From contig NZ_SOBN01000001.1 in the NCBI RefSeq assembly GCF_004365705.1, positions 4,760,001-4,824,000 of the forward strand: a DNA stretch of 64,000 nt. The letters run 5' to 3'. Below the pieces are notes generated by a model, which was given only the letters and a program-made list of their open reading frames with translations, did no database searches and had not been told where the DNA came from. The stretch comes from Streptomyces sp. 846.5 (GTDB taxonomy: Bacteria; Actinomycetota; Actinomycetes; Streptomycetales; Streptomycetaceae). Below are positions 50,330 through 58,909 of the stretch, in pieces; position 1 is the first letter of the stretch; every line of letters begins with the position of its first letter. The translations under genes were made by a program, and so were the position numbers.

Positions 50330-51497
50330 CAGGTTGAATCCGTAGCGTCGTGATCGAGGATCATGGCGGGTGCAGGATCAGGCCGGTGTCGGCAAGGCAA
50401 CCAGTGATCGCGTCAGGCCGGTACTGGATCCGCTTGAGTCGGGAGCGGACGAGCGCTTCGAGGTCGTCGATGCCGGCGAGCAGAAAGTTGACGATGCTCC
50501 GCTTGAGCCAGGACCAGACCCACTCGACGGCATTCAACTCGGGTGCATACCTGGGCAGGTAGAACACCTTCAGCCACTTCCGCCGCGCGGCCCAGGCGGT
50601 GAACTCCGGCGTCTTGTGGGTGGAGACGTTGTCCCACACCAGCACGACCGGAGCGCGCAGCTGATGATGCAGCGCGGTCAGGAAGGCACGGTACTCATCC
50701 AGCGTGAAGCTCTTGGTCTCCTTCCTGCGGCCGTGCCAGGTGTGCAGCCGGTAGGCGAAGCGCGGCCGGTTGTCACCGGGCCGATAGCAGGCCGCACCGA
50801 GCGCGTTGACCCGCCCACGCTTGCGTACATGCACTCTGACCTGCGGGCGGGCCCCGCGCCGTGCCCAGGTCCGGCCTCGCGGCGGGCTCAGCCCCTGCCC
50901 CGACTCGTCGGCGAAGCAGATGTAGGCGCCGAGCTCGCCGGCAGACTTTCCACGGCCGGCCAGGTCTCCTCCCGCCAGCGTGCGATCTCCTCCTCGTCTC
51001 GTGCCGCCGAGCGGCGCACCGGGACCTGCCAGGAGTAACCGTGCCGGTCAAGCAGCTTGCCCACCCCGGTCAGGGTGTAGCTGACATGGCAGGTCCGGCC
51101 GATCAGGTCAGCGACCCGCGCCAGCGTCCAGCGCTGATCGTCCTCGAAACCGCACACCCCGGGCCCGGCGTCCAGCAGCGCAGCCACCTTCTCCCACTGC
51201 CGCCCGCTCAGCCGCTCCCGCGCCACGGGCCCCGCCGAGCACAGCGCCTGCGCCCCGCCCTGCTTCCACGCCGCCCGCCAACGCTCCACCGAGCGCCGCG
51301 TGACCCGCAGATCCCGCGCGATCTGCGCACTCGACTCGCCCACCACGAACCGCTCGGCGACCTCCAGCCGCAACCGTTCCCGACGGGCCTGCTCCTCGGG
51401 CGTGTACCCGCCCGCTGCCGCATACCTCATGATCCAGCCATAGCGCGAGGATCATGAACCGTCACCACCCAAGGCGACGCTGCGGGTTCAATCTGAG
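50328..51497 (-). mobile_element. IS630-family element (right part; left tip at 48680-48681)
   Basis: The terminal inverted repeats are CTCAGGTTGAATCCGTAGCG... (50328-50350) and the complement of 51475-51497, 20 matches in 23. The target TA is duplicated at 48678-48679 and 51498-51499. The IS110 element separates the first two bases of the IS630 left end from the rest. Without it the IS630 is 1170 bp, normal for the family. Confidence 0.85.
50361..51430 (-). CDS. IS630-family transposase in two frames (possible -1 frameshift)
   Basis: The first frame (51430 to 50888) gives a helix-turn-helix region (AERFVVGESSAQIARDLRVTRRSVERW). The DDE domain continues in the -1 frame: FADESGQG, VLVWDNVSTH and NAVEWVWSWLKR supply the three acids. 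Changing frame at GGAAAG near 50945-50950 joins VEKSAGELGAYICFADE smoothly. This may be programmed frameshifting, known in this family, or a single-base deletion. If spliced, the product is about 356 residues, normal for IS630. Confidence 0.85.
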
Positions 51498-51499
51498 TA

Positions 51500-51593
51500 T
51501 GCCGACTCCGCACGAGCTCTGCTGGAGCAGGCCGCTGAACAGCTACTTCAAGGAAACCCGCTCGACCGGGACGTGCAGCGAAGGCAATCATGA
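51500..51593 (+). pseudogene. Detached C-terminal end of the second recombinase
   Basis: Bases 51500-51593 encode the last codons of the interrupted gene at 47142. After removal of 48680-51499 the junction codon TAT reads Tyr and continues ADSARALLEQAAEQLLQGN to a TGA at 51591-51593. The downstream gene's GTG follows 4 bp later, showing these four genes once formed one operon. Confidence 0.85.
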
Positions 51594-51597
51594 GCGA

Positions 51598-52107
51598 GTG
51601 AAGTCGCCCGAAGCAGCAGCAACCGCCCTCCAGGACCAGGCCGCCCTCTGGAGCATGGGAGAGATCCGTGCGATCGACGTCGTCGACGCCGCCTGCGATG
51701 CTCTCGTCGCCGGCCTCGACACCCCCGGCCTTCGAGTCCTCGCCGCCTGCACACGCGCCGAGGCGGATTACGACGTCCACGAGCTGCTGCCCCCGGCACT
51801 CGACGAACTCGGCCTGGTTTTCCATCCGATCGCCAGCGACGCGGGCCAAGAGGCCGCCGCCCGAGCACTCGCACGCCGCATGCTCGCCGGCGACCTGACA
51901 CTTCGGGAATTCACTTTCCGGATCCACCAGCGCTACGGACACCAGTTGCCCCTGACCGAACGGCTCGCAGAACTCGATGACGAGTACGACACCCTCGAAT
52001 ACGGCAACCGAACCGTGGATCAGGTGGATACCGAGGTCACAGCCGAAGCCCGCCGCCTCGCAGCCCACCCCCACGTTCCCGCCGAACCCACGGACACACT
52101 CAGCTGA
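51598..52107 (+). CDS. Conserved hypothetical protein of the recombinase operon
   Basis: This acidic, soluble, all-helical-looking protein has 169 residues from GTG 51598, or 150 from the ATG at 51655. No known domain is recognised. The stretch GEIRAIDVVDAACDALVAGLDTPGLRVLAACTRAEADYDVHELLPPALDELGL and the ending YDTLEYGNRTVDQVDTEVTAEARRL have the look of a conserved actinobacterial family of unknown role. It starts 4 bp after the original stop of the second recombinase, so it was its operon partner. The nested IS now probably cut it off from its promoter. Confidence 0.65.
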   Translation: MKSPEAAATALQDQAALWSMGEIRAIDVVDAACDALVAGLDTPGLRVLAACTRAEADYDVHELLPPALDELGLVFHPIASDAGQEAAARALARRMLAGDLTLREFTFRIHQRYGHQLPLTERLAELDDEYDTLEYGNRTVDQVDTEVTAEARRLAAHPHVPAEPTDTLS

Positions 52108-52174
52108 CGCATACGGCACGACCCCCGGGTTCCCGCTGAGCAGGCTTCAGTTTTCATGAACCCACGGGCCTCTA

Positions 52175-52224
52175 CGGGCGTGAGTAGTTCCGGTACAGGA
52201 AGTAGCGCCGAGAAAGATCATGGT
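52175..52224 (+). repeat. Left terminal inverted repeat of the Tn3-family transposon
   Basis: The sequence begins CGGGCGTGAGTAGTTCCGGT and ends GAAAGATCATGGT. It is identical over 50 bp to the reverse complement of 62123-62172. The tnpA start lies 88 bp inside. Confidence 0.95.
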
Positions 52225-52311
52225 GGGCGTGCTTACCACGGGGCAGCGCTGGCTTGATGCAGTTCTGACAACCTGGCCCGGTCGGTGGAGTGCTGGCGCT
52301 ACGGTCCGCGC

Positions 52312-55300
52312 GTGCCGGTGGAGTTTCTGAGTGATGAGCAGGCGGGGTCCTACGGGACGTTCACGCAGGTTCCGACGCGCCCTGAGCTGGAGCGCTTCTT
52401 CTTCCTGGACGACGATGACCGCGAGCTGATCGCGTTGCGCCGGACGGACGGTCACCGTCTGGGCATGGCGGTGCAGATCTGCACGGTTCGGTACATCGGG
52501 ATGTTCCTGGCGGACGATCCGCTGGCGGTGCCCTGGGAGGTGGTCACCTACCTGGCGGGGCAGCTGGGGATCGAGGACTCCTCCTGCCTGAAGGGCTATC
52601 CCGAGCGGCGGATGACGCCCTATCAGCACGCCCAGCAGATCCGGGAGCGGTTCGGGTACCGCGACTACCTGGACCGGGAGTGGTCGCGGCGCTTTCGGAC
52701 CTTCTTGTACGGCCGGGCGTGGACGCATGCGGAGGGGCCGGTGGCGCTGTTCAACCACGCGGTGACGTGGTTGCGGCGCAACCGGGTGCTGCTGCCGGGG
52801 GTGAGCGTGCTGGCGCGGCAGGTCTCCGAGGCTCGCCAGGCGGCGGACCGGCGGTTGTACGAGGCGGTGGCGCAGGCCACTGGGAAGGCGGCTCCCACCC
52901 TGGGGCCTGGGCTTCGCCAACTCCTGGTGGTGCCCGAGGGCAAGCGGGTCTCGGAGTTGGAGCGGCTGCGGATGCCGCCGACGAAGTCGACGGGCACCGC
53001 GATGATGCGGGCGATGGAGCGCGTCGAGGAGATCTCCGCGTTCCGGCTGGGGCGGGTGAACCTGTCGCGGGTGCCGGTGAATCGGCTGAACACCCTGGCC
53101 CGGTACGGGCAGCTGAGCAAGGCCCAGACGATCGAGCGGGCGCCGGAGCCGCGGCAGACGGCGTTGTTGACCGCCGTGGTGCGCAATCTGGAGGCGCAGG
53201 CGGTCGATGACGCGCTGGACCTGTTCTCGGTGCTGATGGCGAACCGGCTGATCAGCACGGCCAAGCGGGCCTCGGACCGGGAGCGGCTGTCGACGCTGCC
53301 GGCGCTGGAGAAGGCGGCGCAGACGCTGGCGAGGGCGTCGAAGATCCTGGTGGAGGAGCTGGACCGGGTCGAGACCCGGGAGGCGGACCTGGATGTGGCC
53401 GCGTTGTGGGCGGCGGTGGAGGAGGCGGTGTCCCGCGAGGCGGTCTCCAGCGCGGTGGCAATGGTCGAGGCGCTGGTGCCGGAGGACGACGGGTCGGCCG
53501 AGTCGGCGATGCGCGAGAAGCTGGGCCAGCGCTACAACACGGTTCGCCCGTTCCTGTCCCTGCTGGGTGAGTCGAACGCGCTAGGGGCGGCCCAGGGCGG
53601 CAAGCGGGTGCTGAAGGCGGTGCGCAAGCTGCCGGCGCTCTCGCGGCGCCGGGTCAAGGAGCGCCCGCTGCTGCCGAAGGAGATCGACGCGGAGCTGGTG
53701 CCGAAGATCTGGCGGCGGGCGGTGTTCAGCAACGCCGACCTGCCCAAGGGCGCGGCGGACCGCGACGCCTACGTGGTGTGCGTGCTGGAGCTGCTGTTCA
53801 AGGCCCTGGCGCGCCGGGACGTGTTCGCCTCGCCCTCGCAGCGGTGGGCGGACCCGCGGGCGCGGCTGCTGGACGGGGCCCGGTGGGAGGCGATGCGCGC
53901 GGACGTGCTGGCGGGGCTGAGCCTGCAGGTGCCGGTGGGCGAGCACCTGCTCTCGCTGCGGGTGGCGCTGGATGCGGCCTGGCGGCAGATGGCGGACCGG
54001 ATGGCCGAGGCCGGCGAAGACGCGAAGGTCGAGGTCGTGGTCCCCGAGGGCGGGGGCCGGGCGAAGTTGTCGGTGGACAAGCTCGGCTCCATCGGCGAGC
54101 CGGAGTCGCTGAAGGTGCTGAAGGAGAGGGTGGAGGCGATGCTGCCGCGCATCGACCTGCCGGATCTGTTGTTCGAGGTTCACGCCTGGACCGGGTTCCT
54201 GGACGCCTTCCGGCACGTCTCCGGGCGGGCCGCGCGGATGGAGGGGCTGGAGAGGAGCCTGGTGGCGCTGCTGGTCGCGGAGAGCTGCAACATCGGCCTG
54301 ACCCCGGTCATCGACGCGGGCGAGAAGGCGCTGACCCGCTCGCGGCTCTCGCACGTGGACCAGAACTACCTGCGGGCCGACACCCTGGCCGCCGCGAACG
54401 GGCTGCTGATCGCGGCCCAGGGCCGGATCGAGCTGGCGCAGAGGTGGGGCGGCGGACTGCTGGCCTCGGTCGACGGGCTGCGGTTCGTGGTGCCGGTCAA
54501 GAGCATCAACACCGGCCCTTCGCCCAAATATTACGGATACAAGAGGGGCCTGACCTGGCTCAACGCGGTAAATGACCAGGTCGCCGGGATCGGCGCGATG
54601 GTCGTGCGCGGCACCCCGCGCGACAGCCTGTTCACCCTGGACACGCTGCTGAACCTGGACGGCGGGGTCCGACCGGAGATGATCGCGACCGACAACGCCT
54701 CGTACTCCGACATCGCGTTTGGCCTGTACAAGATGCTGGGCTTCCGGTTCGCGCCGCGCTTCCGGGACCTGGCCGACCAGCGGTTCTGGCGCGCTGACGC
54801 CCCGCCTGCACCGGCCGGCGCGGAGCTGGCCGGGGACTACGGGCCGCTGGAGAAGATCGCGGTCAACAAGGTCAACCTCCAGAAGGTCGAGACCTGGTGG
54901 CCGGACATGCTGCGGGTGGCCGGGTCACTGATCACCAACCAGCTCCGTGCCTACGACCTGCTGCGGATGTTCGGCCGCGAGGGGCACCCGACCCGCTGGG
55001 CCAGGCGTTTGCCGAGTACGGCCGCATGGACAAGACCATGCACCTGCTGGCGTTGGTCGACCCGGTCGACGACACCTACCGCCGGCTGATGAACCGCCAG
55101 CTCACGGTCCAGGAGTCCCGGCACCGCCTCGCACGGGCAATCTGCCACGGCGGGCGCGGGCAGATCCGGCAGGCCTACCGCGAGGGCCAGGAGGACCAGC
55201 TCGCCGCGCTCGGCCTGGTGCTCAACGCCGTGGTGCTGTGGAACACCAGGTATCTGGACGCCGCGGTGACCGCGCTGCGGGCGGCCGGCGACATCGAGGT

Positions 55301-55466
55301 CAACGACGAGGACGTGGCCCGGCTGTCCCCGCTGAAGAACCGCCACATCAACTTCATGGGCCGCTACCAGTTCAACTTCGCCGCTACCTCGCCCCAGCAG
55401 GGGCTGCGTGCGCTACGCGATCCCGACGCGTCGGGTCTGGACGAGGACGGCGAAGGCGAGGAGTGA
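52312..55466 (+). pseudogene. tnpA: Tn3-family transposase TnpA, one-base frameshift
   Basis: This replicative transposase would be 1,051 residues if intact. N-terminal VEFLSDEQAGSYGTF and ELERFFFLDDDDRELI are family starts. The first two catalytic acids are in LASVDGLRF and IATDNASYSDIAF. At about 54993 one C is missing (GACCCGCTGG, where CCG ACC CCG CTG GGC is expected). The frame breaks after GREGHPT and the rest (GQAFAEYGRMDKT...) continues in another frame to 55466. The third catalytic Glu (GQEDQLAALGLVLNAVVLWNT) lies in that last part, so the uncorrected product would be inactive. GTG 52312 is the likeliest start. Confidence 0.9.
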
Positions 55467-55547
55467 GAGCTCCGGCTACTACCCTTCAGCAGCCCGACGT
55501 ACTCAGCGCTACACGTCACCTGGCCCTAGCTTTCCGAAGAACAGGGC

Positions 55548-56315
55548 CTACTGGGCGGTGTAGCCGCCGTCGACGGGCAGAGCGATCCCGGTGACGTAGC
55601 TGGCGCCGTCGCTGCATAGCCACAGGACGGCCTGGGCGATCTCCTCGGCGGTGCCGAGGCGATCGATGGCCTGGCCGGCTTCGGCCTGGTCGCGGTCAAG
55701 TTCGCCGCCCTCGACCATGGCGTCGACCATTGGGGTGGCGATGGTGCCGGGGCAGACGGCGTTGATCCGCACGCCCCGGGAGCCGTATTCGAGGGCTGCG
55801 CTCTTGGTCATGCCGATCACGCCGTGCTTGGAGGCGTGGTAGGCGGCGCGGCCGGGGTTGCCGACCAGGCCGCCGAGGCTGGAGCAGTTGACGATGGCGC
55901 CGCTTCCCTGGTCGCGCATGTGGCGCAGTTCGTGCTTCATGCTCGCCCAGATACCGCGCAGGTTGACGGCCTGGACGCGGTCGAACTGCTCGGCGCTCTC
56001 ATCGGCGGCGTCGGTGGGCGGTGGCATGATGCCAGCGTTGTTGTAGGCCATGTCGAGCCGCCCGAAGGTCTCCACGGTGCGGTCGACCGCGGCGGCGACC
56101 TGGTCCTCGTCGGTGACGTCGCAGACCAGGGCGAGGGCCCGGTGGCCGGCGTCGGTGAGCTCCTTCGCCGCCTTGTTGACGGCGCTCTCGTCGATGTCGG
56201 CGAGGCCGACGGCGACGCCCGAGGCGGCGAAGGCACGGGCGGCGGCCAGGCCCATGCCGGAGGAGGCGCCGGTGACAAAGGCGACCTGGCCGGTGAAGTC
56301 GTAGGTGGGGTTCAC
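55548..56315 (-). CDS. SDR-family oxidoreductase (transposon cargo)
   Basis: This classical short-chain dehydrogenase/reductase has 255 residues. The NAD(P) motif is TGASSGMG at 15-22, NNAG is intact, catalytic Ser is in VNCSSLGG and YHASK supplies the Tyr-Lys pair. The C-terminus YVTGIALPVDGGYTAQ is complete. The acidic residue after the second strand (LADIDE) suggests NAD(H) preference. GTG 56315 has AGGAG at a good distance. It is the last gene of a leftward operon: alcohol dehydrogenase, cupin, SDR, SDR. Confidence 0.9.
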   Translation of the reverse strand: MNPTYDFTGQVAFVTGASSGMGLAAARAFAASGVAVGLADIDESAVNKAAKELTDAGHRALALVCDVTDEDQVAAAVDRTVETFGRLDMAYNNAGIMPPPTDAADESAEQFDRVQAVNLRGIWASMKHELRHMRDQGSGAIVNCSSLGGLVGNPGRAAYHASKHGVIGMTKSAALEYGSRGVRINAVCPGTIATPMVDAMVEGGELDRDQAEAGQAIDRLGTAEEIAQAVLWLCSDGASYVTGIALPVDGGYTAQ

Positions 56316-56364
56316 GTCGGTCTTCTCCTGTCGAGAGGCGGGACGGGATGCGGCGCGGACTGCC

Positions 56365-57234
56365 TCAGTCCCGGAGGGCTCGGGTGCCGCCTCGTCGTCC
56401 CACGTGCGGGCCGCGGTACGGGGTCAGCCGGCTCATCGCCCCGGCGAGCCGGTTGTCAGGTGGTCTGGCCGCCGTCGACGACGAGCGAGGCGCCGGTGTG
56501 GTGAACGCCGCGTCCGCGGAGCACAGCCACAGGACGGCGGAGGCGATCTCCTCGGGCTTGCCAAGGCGCCCGACGGGTTCCTCGGCGATAAGTCCGTCGC
56601 GACCACCGGGGCGGGTGTCGCCGAAGCGGCGGATCATCTCAGTGTCGATGATGCCGGGGCACACCGCGTTGATGCAGATGCCGTCGGCAGCGTGGTCCAG
56701 GGCGGCGGACCGGGTGAAGCCGATGATGCCGTGCTTGGCGGCGGCATAGGCAGCCTGCCCCTTGAAGCCCTTGAAGCCCTTGACGCCGGCGCCGGAGGAG
56801 ACGTTGACGATGGCGCCGCCGCCGTCCTGCTGGAGCATCTGCCGGATCTGGGCGCGGGTGCACAGGAACACGCCGGTGAGGCTGACGCCCAGGATGCGGT
56901 CCCAGTCGTCCTTGGCGGTGTCGGCGGCCGGCTGGACGGGCTGCTCGACGCCAGCGTTGTTGAAGGCGGCGTCCAGGCGCCCGAAACGCTCCACGGTGCG
57001 GTCGACCGCGGCCTGGACGTCGCCCTCGCTGGTGACGTCAGCGGGGAGCACGAGTGCTTGGCCCCCGCTGTCGGTGATCAGTTGTGCGGTCTGCTGCAGG
57101 CCGTCCTCGGACAGGTCGACGAGAGCGACCTGTGCTCCGGCTCTGGCGAAGGCGAGCGCGGTGGCACGGCCGAGGCCGGAGGCCGCTCCGGTGACGAACG
57201 CGGCCTTGCCGTGGAAGTCGTAGGTGACGGTCAC
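56365..57234 (-). CDS. SDR-family oxidoreductase with frameshifted C-terminus (transposon cargo)
   Basis: This is a second SDR, similar to the first in layout. It carries TGAASGLG near the N-terminus, NNAG, VNVSSGAG and YAAAKHGIIG. About 240 residues follow the family. After DAAFTT the frame departs: an extra dinucleotide (GTGTG at 56496-56500, complementary strand AC) shifts it. The family ending TTGASLVVDGGQTT with a stop at 56456-56458 lies in another frame. The present product carries about 45 foreign residues to 56365. The core and active site remain, but the dimer-forming C-terminus is altered. GTG 57234 is the start. Confidence 0.82.
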   Translation of the reverse strand: MTVTYDFHGKAAFVTGAASGLGRATALAFARAGAQVALVDLSEDGLQQTAQLITDSGGQALVLPADVTSEGDVQAAVDRTVERFGRLDAAFNNAGVEQPVQPAADTAKDDWDRILGVSLTGVFLCTRAQIRQMLQQDGGGAIVNVSSGAGVKGFKGFKGQAAYAAAKHGIIGFTRSAALDHAADGICINAVCPGIIDTEMIRRFGDTRPGGRDGLIAEEPVGRLGKPEEIASAVLWLCSADAAFTTPAPRSSSTAARPPDNRLAGAMSRLTPYRGPHVGRRGGTRALRD

Positions 57235-57279
57235 GTCGGTTCTTCTCGCTTCCTGATGTGGGGCCGTCGGGGGTGGGGT

Positions 57280-57687
57280 TCAGTCGGCCGGGGTGGCGGT
57301 GTACTCCTGGTCGGTCACGGGGGTGAGCCAGTGGACGACGTCGTGGTCGGCGTCGCCTTCGTTGATGGCCAGGTGGACCATCAGCCGGTCGGGTGCGGCG
57401 CCGTGCCAGTGCTCCTCCTCGGCCTCGAACAGGACGCGGTCGCCTGGCCGGATGACCTCGACCGGTCCGCCTCGGCGCTGGCACAGGCCGACGCCTTCGG
57501 TGACGAAGACGGTCTGGCCAAGTGGGTGGCGGTGCCAGTGGGTGCGCGCACCGGGCATGAAGTGCACCAGGTTGGCGGTGACGCGGGAGGGGGCGGGGGC
57601 TGCGGCGACGGCGTCGATGTAGACGTCGCCGGTGAACCAGTCGGCGGGGCCCTTGCGGGTCTCGATCGAGCTGCGGGTGATCTGCAC
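57280..57687 (-). CDS. Cupin-domain protein (transposon cargo)
   Basis: This small 135-residue beta-barrel protein has both cupin motifs. GARTHWHRHPLGQTVFVTEG has the two metal-binding His residues and Glu/Gln, and HWHGA lies in the second motif. It resembles the carboxymuconolactone-decarboxylase-associated cupins found beside SDR and alcohol-dehydrogenase genes. It probably binds a metal and may be a small isomerase or dioxygenase-like enzyme. It starts with GTG 57687, 29 bp after the dehydrogenase stop. Confidence 0.85.
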   Translation of the reverse strand: MQITRSSIETRKGPADWFTGDVYIDAVAAAPAPSRVTANLVHFMPGARTHWHRHPLGQTVFVTEGVGLCQRRGGPVEVIRPGDRVLFEAEEEHWHGAAPDRLMVHLAINEGDADHDVVHWLTPVTDQEYTATPAD

Positions 57688-57716
57688 GATTGCTCCTTGC
57701 GCGGGTGGTCGAAGGG

Positions 57717-58670
57717 TCAGGGCTTGAGGAGGGTCTTGATGGCGCGGCGCTCGTCCATCGCGCGGTAGCCCTCGGCGACCTGCTCAAGAGGCAGAGTGAG
57801 GTCGAAGACCTTGCCCGGGTCGATGGCACCGGCAAGGACGCGGTCGATGAGGTCGGGCAGGTAGCGGCGTACCGGAGCCGGACCGCCGCGCAGGCCCACG
57901 TGGGAGAAGAACAGCTCCTGCCCGTCGAGGGCGACGTCGTGCGGGACGCCGACGAACCCGACGTTGCCGCCGGGGCGGGCGCAGTGCAGGGCCTGCCGCA
58001 TGGCCTGGGCGGTGCCGACGCATTCCAGGACGCTGTCGGCGCCGATCCCCCCGGTCAGTTCCTTGATCCGGGCCGCGCCCTCCTCGCCGCGTTCGGTGAC
58101 GATGTCGGTGGCCCCGAACTGGCGGGCGAGCTTCTGCCGCGATGCGTGGCGGCTCATGGCGATGATCCGCTCGGCGCCCATCTCCTTGGCGGCGATCACC
58201 GCGCACAAGCCAACCGCGCCGTCACCGACGACCACGGCGGTGGAGCCCGGCTTGACCTCGGCCGCATCCGCGGCCCACCAGCCGGTGCCCATCACGTCGG
58301 AGACGGCCAGCAGGCTCGGCCACCACTCCTCACCCGGCACCTCGTCGGTGGCGACCAGGGTGCCCTGGGCGTTGGGGATGCGCACGTACTCGGCCTGGCA
58401 GGTGGACATGAACTCGCGGTGCAGACAGTTCGACTGGAAGCCGTTGCGGCAGTTGGGGCAGGTATTGTCCGAGGTGGCGAAGGAGCCGACAACGAATTGA
58501 CCCGGCCTGACCGAGGTGACGGCGCTGCCGACCTCCTCGACGAAGCCGACGTACTCGTGGCCCATCGGATGCGGATCGCCGGTCGGCTCCGCGCCACGGT
58601 AGGGCCACAGGTCCGAGCCGCACACACAGGTCACAGCCGTGCGGATGATCACATCGGTGGCGCCGCGCAT
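57717..58670 (-). CDS. Zinc-dependent alcohol dehydrogenase, short N-terminus (transposon cargo)
   Basis: This medium-chain dehydrogenase has catalytic-zinc ligands in VTCVCGSDLWPYRG and GHEYVGFVEEVG, structural-zinc cysteines in TSDNTCPNCRNGFQSNCLHR, and the nucleotide-binding GDGAVGLCAVI. At ATG 58670, preceded by AAGGAA, it has 317 residues. Close relatives usually carry about 25 further N-terminal residues before the GxTD-VVRV strand, which are missing here. The upstream frame to 58835 shows no likeness to them. It is the first gene of the leftward cargo operon. Confidence 0.82.
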   Translation of the reverse strand: MRGATDVIIRTAVTCVCGSDLWPYRGAEPTGDPHPMGHEYVGFVEEVGSAVTSVRPGQFVVGSFATSDNTCPNCRNGFQSNCLHREFMSTCQAEYVRIPNAQGTLVATDEVPGEEWWPSLLAVSDVMGTGWWAADAAEVKPGSTAVVVGDGAVGLCAVIAAKEMGAERIIAMSRHASRQKLARQFGATDIVTERGEEGAARIKELTGGIGADSVLECVGTAQAMRQALHCARPGGNVGFVGVPHDVALDGQELFFSHVGLRGGPAPVRRYLPDLIDRVLAGAIDPGKVFDLTLPLEQVAEGYRAMDERRAIKTLLKP

Positions 58671-58879
58671 GAGGAGTTCCTTACGTGCCAAGGCGTCCGC
58701 TACACGCCAGCGCGTGTACCGGGCACCGCCGAATACGGTCGCGGACCCGGTGCAGGGGACGAAACCGCCGCCCACGGGCCCAGGGCAAGCCGGAGGCCCA
58801 GGCTGGACGGAATGGACCGGAGCACATACCGACATTCGTCACCTGACCCCGACCGGTGCGGGGCCGCCGGGGTTCCCTC
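58671..58879 (-). promoter_or_regulatory. Leader region of the cargo operon
   Basis: About 210 bp separate the alcohol dehydrogenase start from the hairpin ending the hydrolase transcript. It must hold the promoter of the four-gene operon. An open frame runs through it (to 58835), but its Pro/Gly-rich translation is not protein-like. CCCCG-ACCGGTG-CGGGG near 58848 is a minor inverted repeat. The 21-bp palindrome found before the regulator gene is not repeated here. Confidence 0.4.
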
Positions 58880-58900
58880 CCTGGGAGACTCTTTCCCAGG
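58880..58900 (-). terminator. Hairpin after the hydrolase gene
   Basis: CCTGGGA (58880-58886) and TCCCAGG (58894-58900) form a perfect 7-bp stem with a 7-nt loop, 9 bp past the leftward hydrolase stop. It likely separates the hydrolase transcript from the four-gene operon. Confidence 0.55.
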
Positions 58901-58909
58901 ATGGAACCG

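Noticed and set aside
54897-55466. Separate short gene after tnpA
   Set aside because: Its sequence is the in-family continuation of the Tn3 transposase C-terminus in the shifted frame, not an independent gene.
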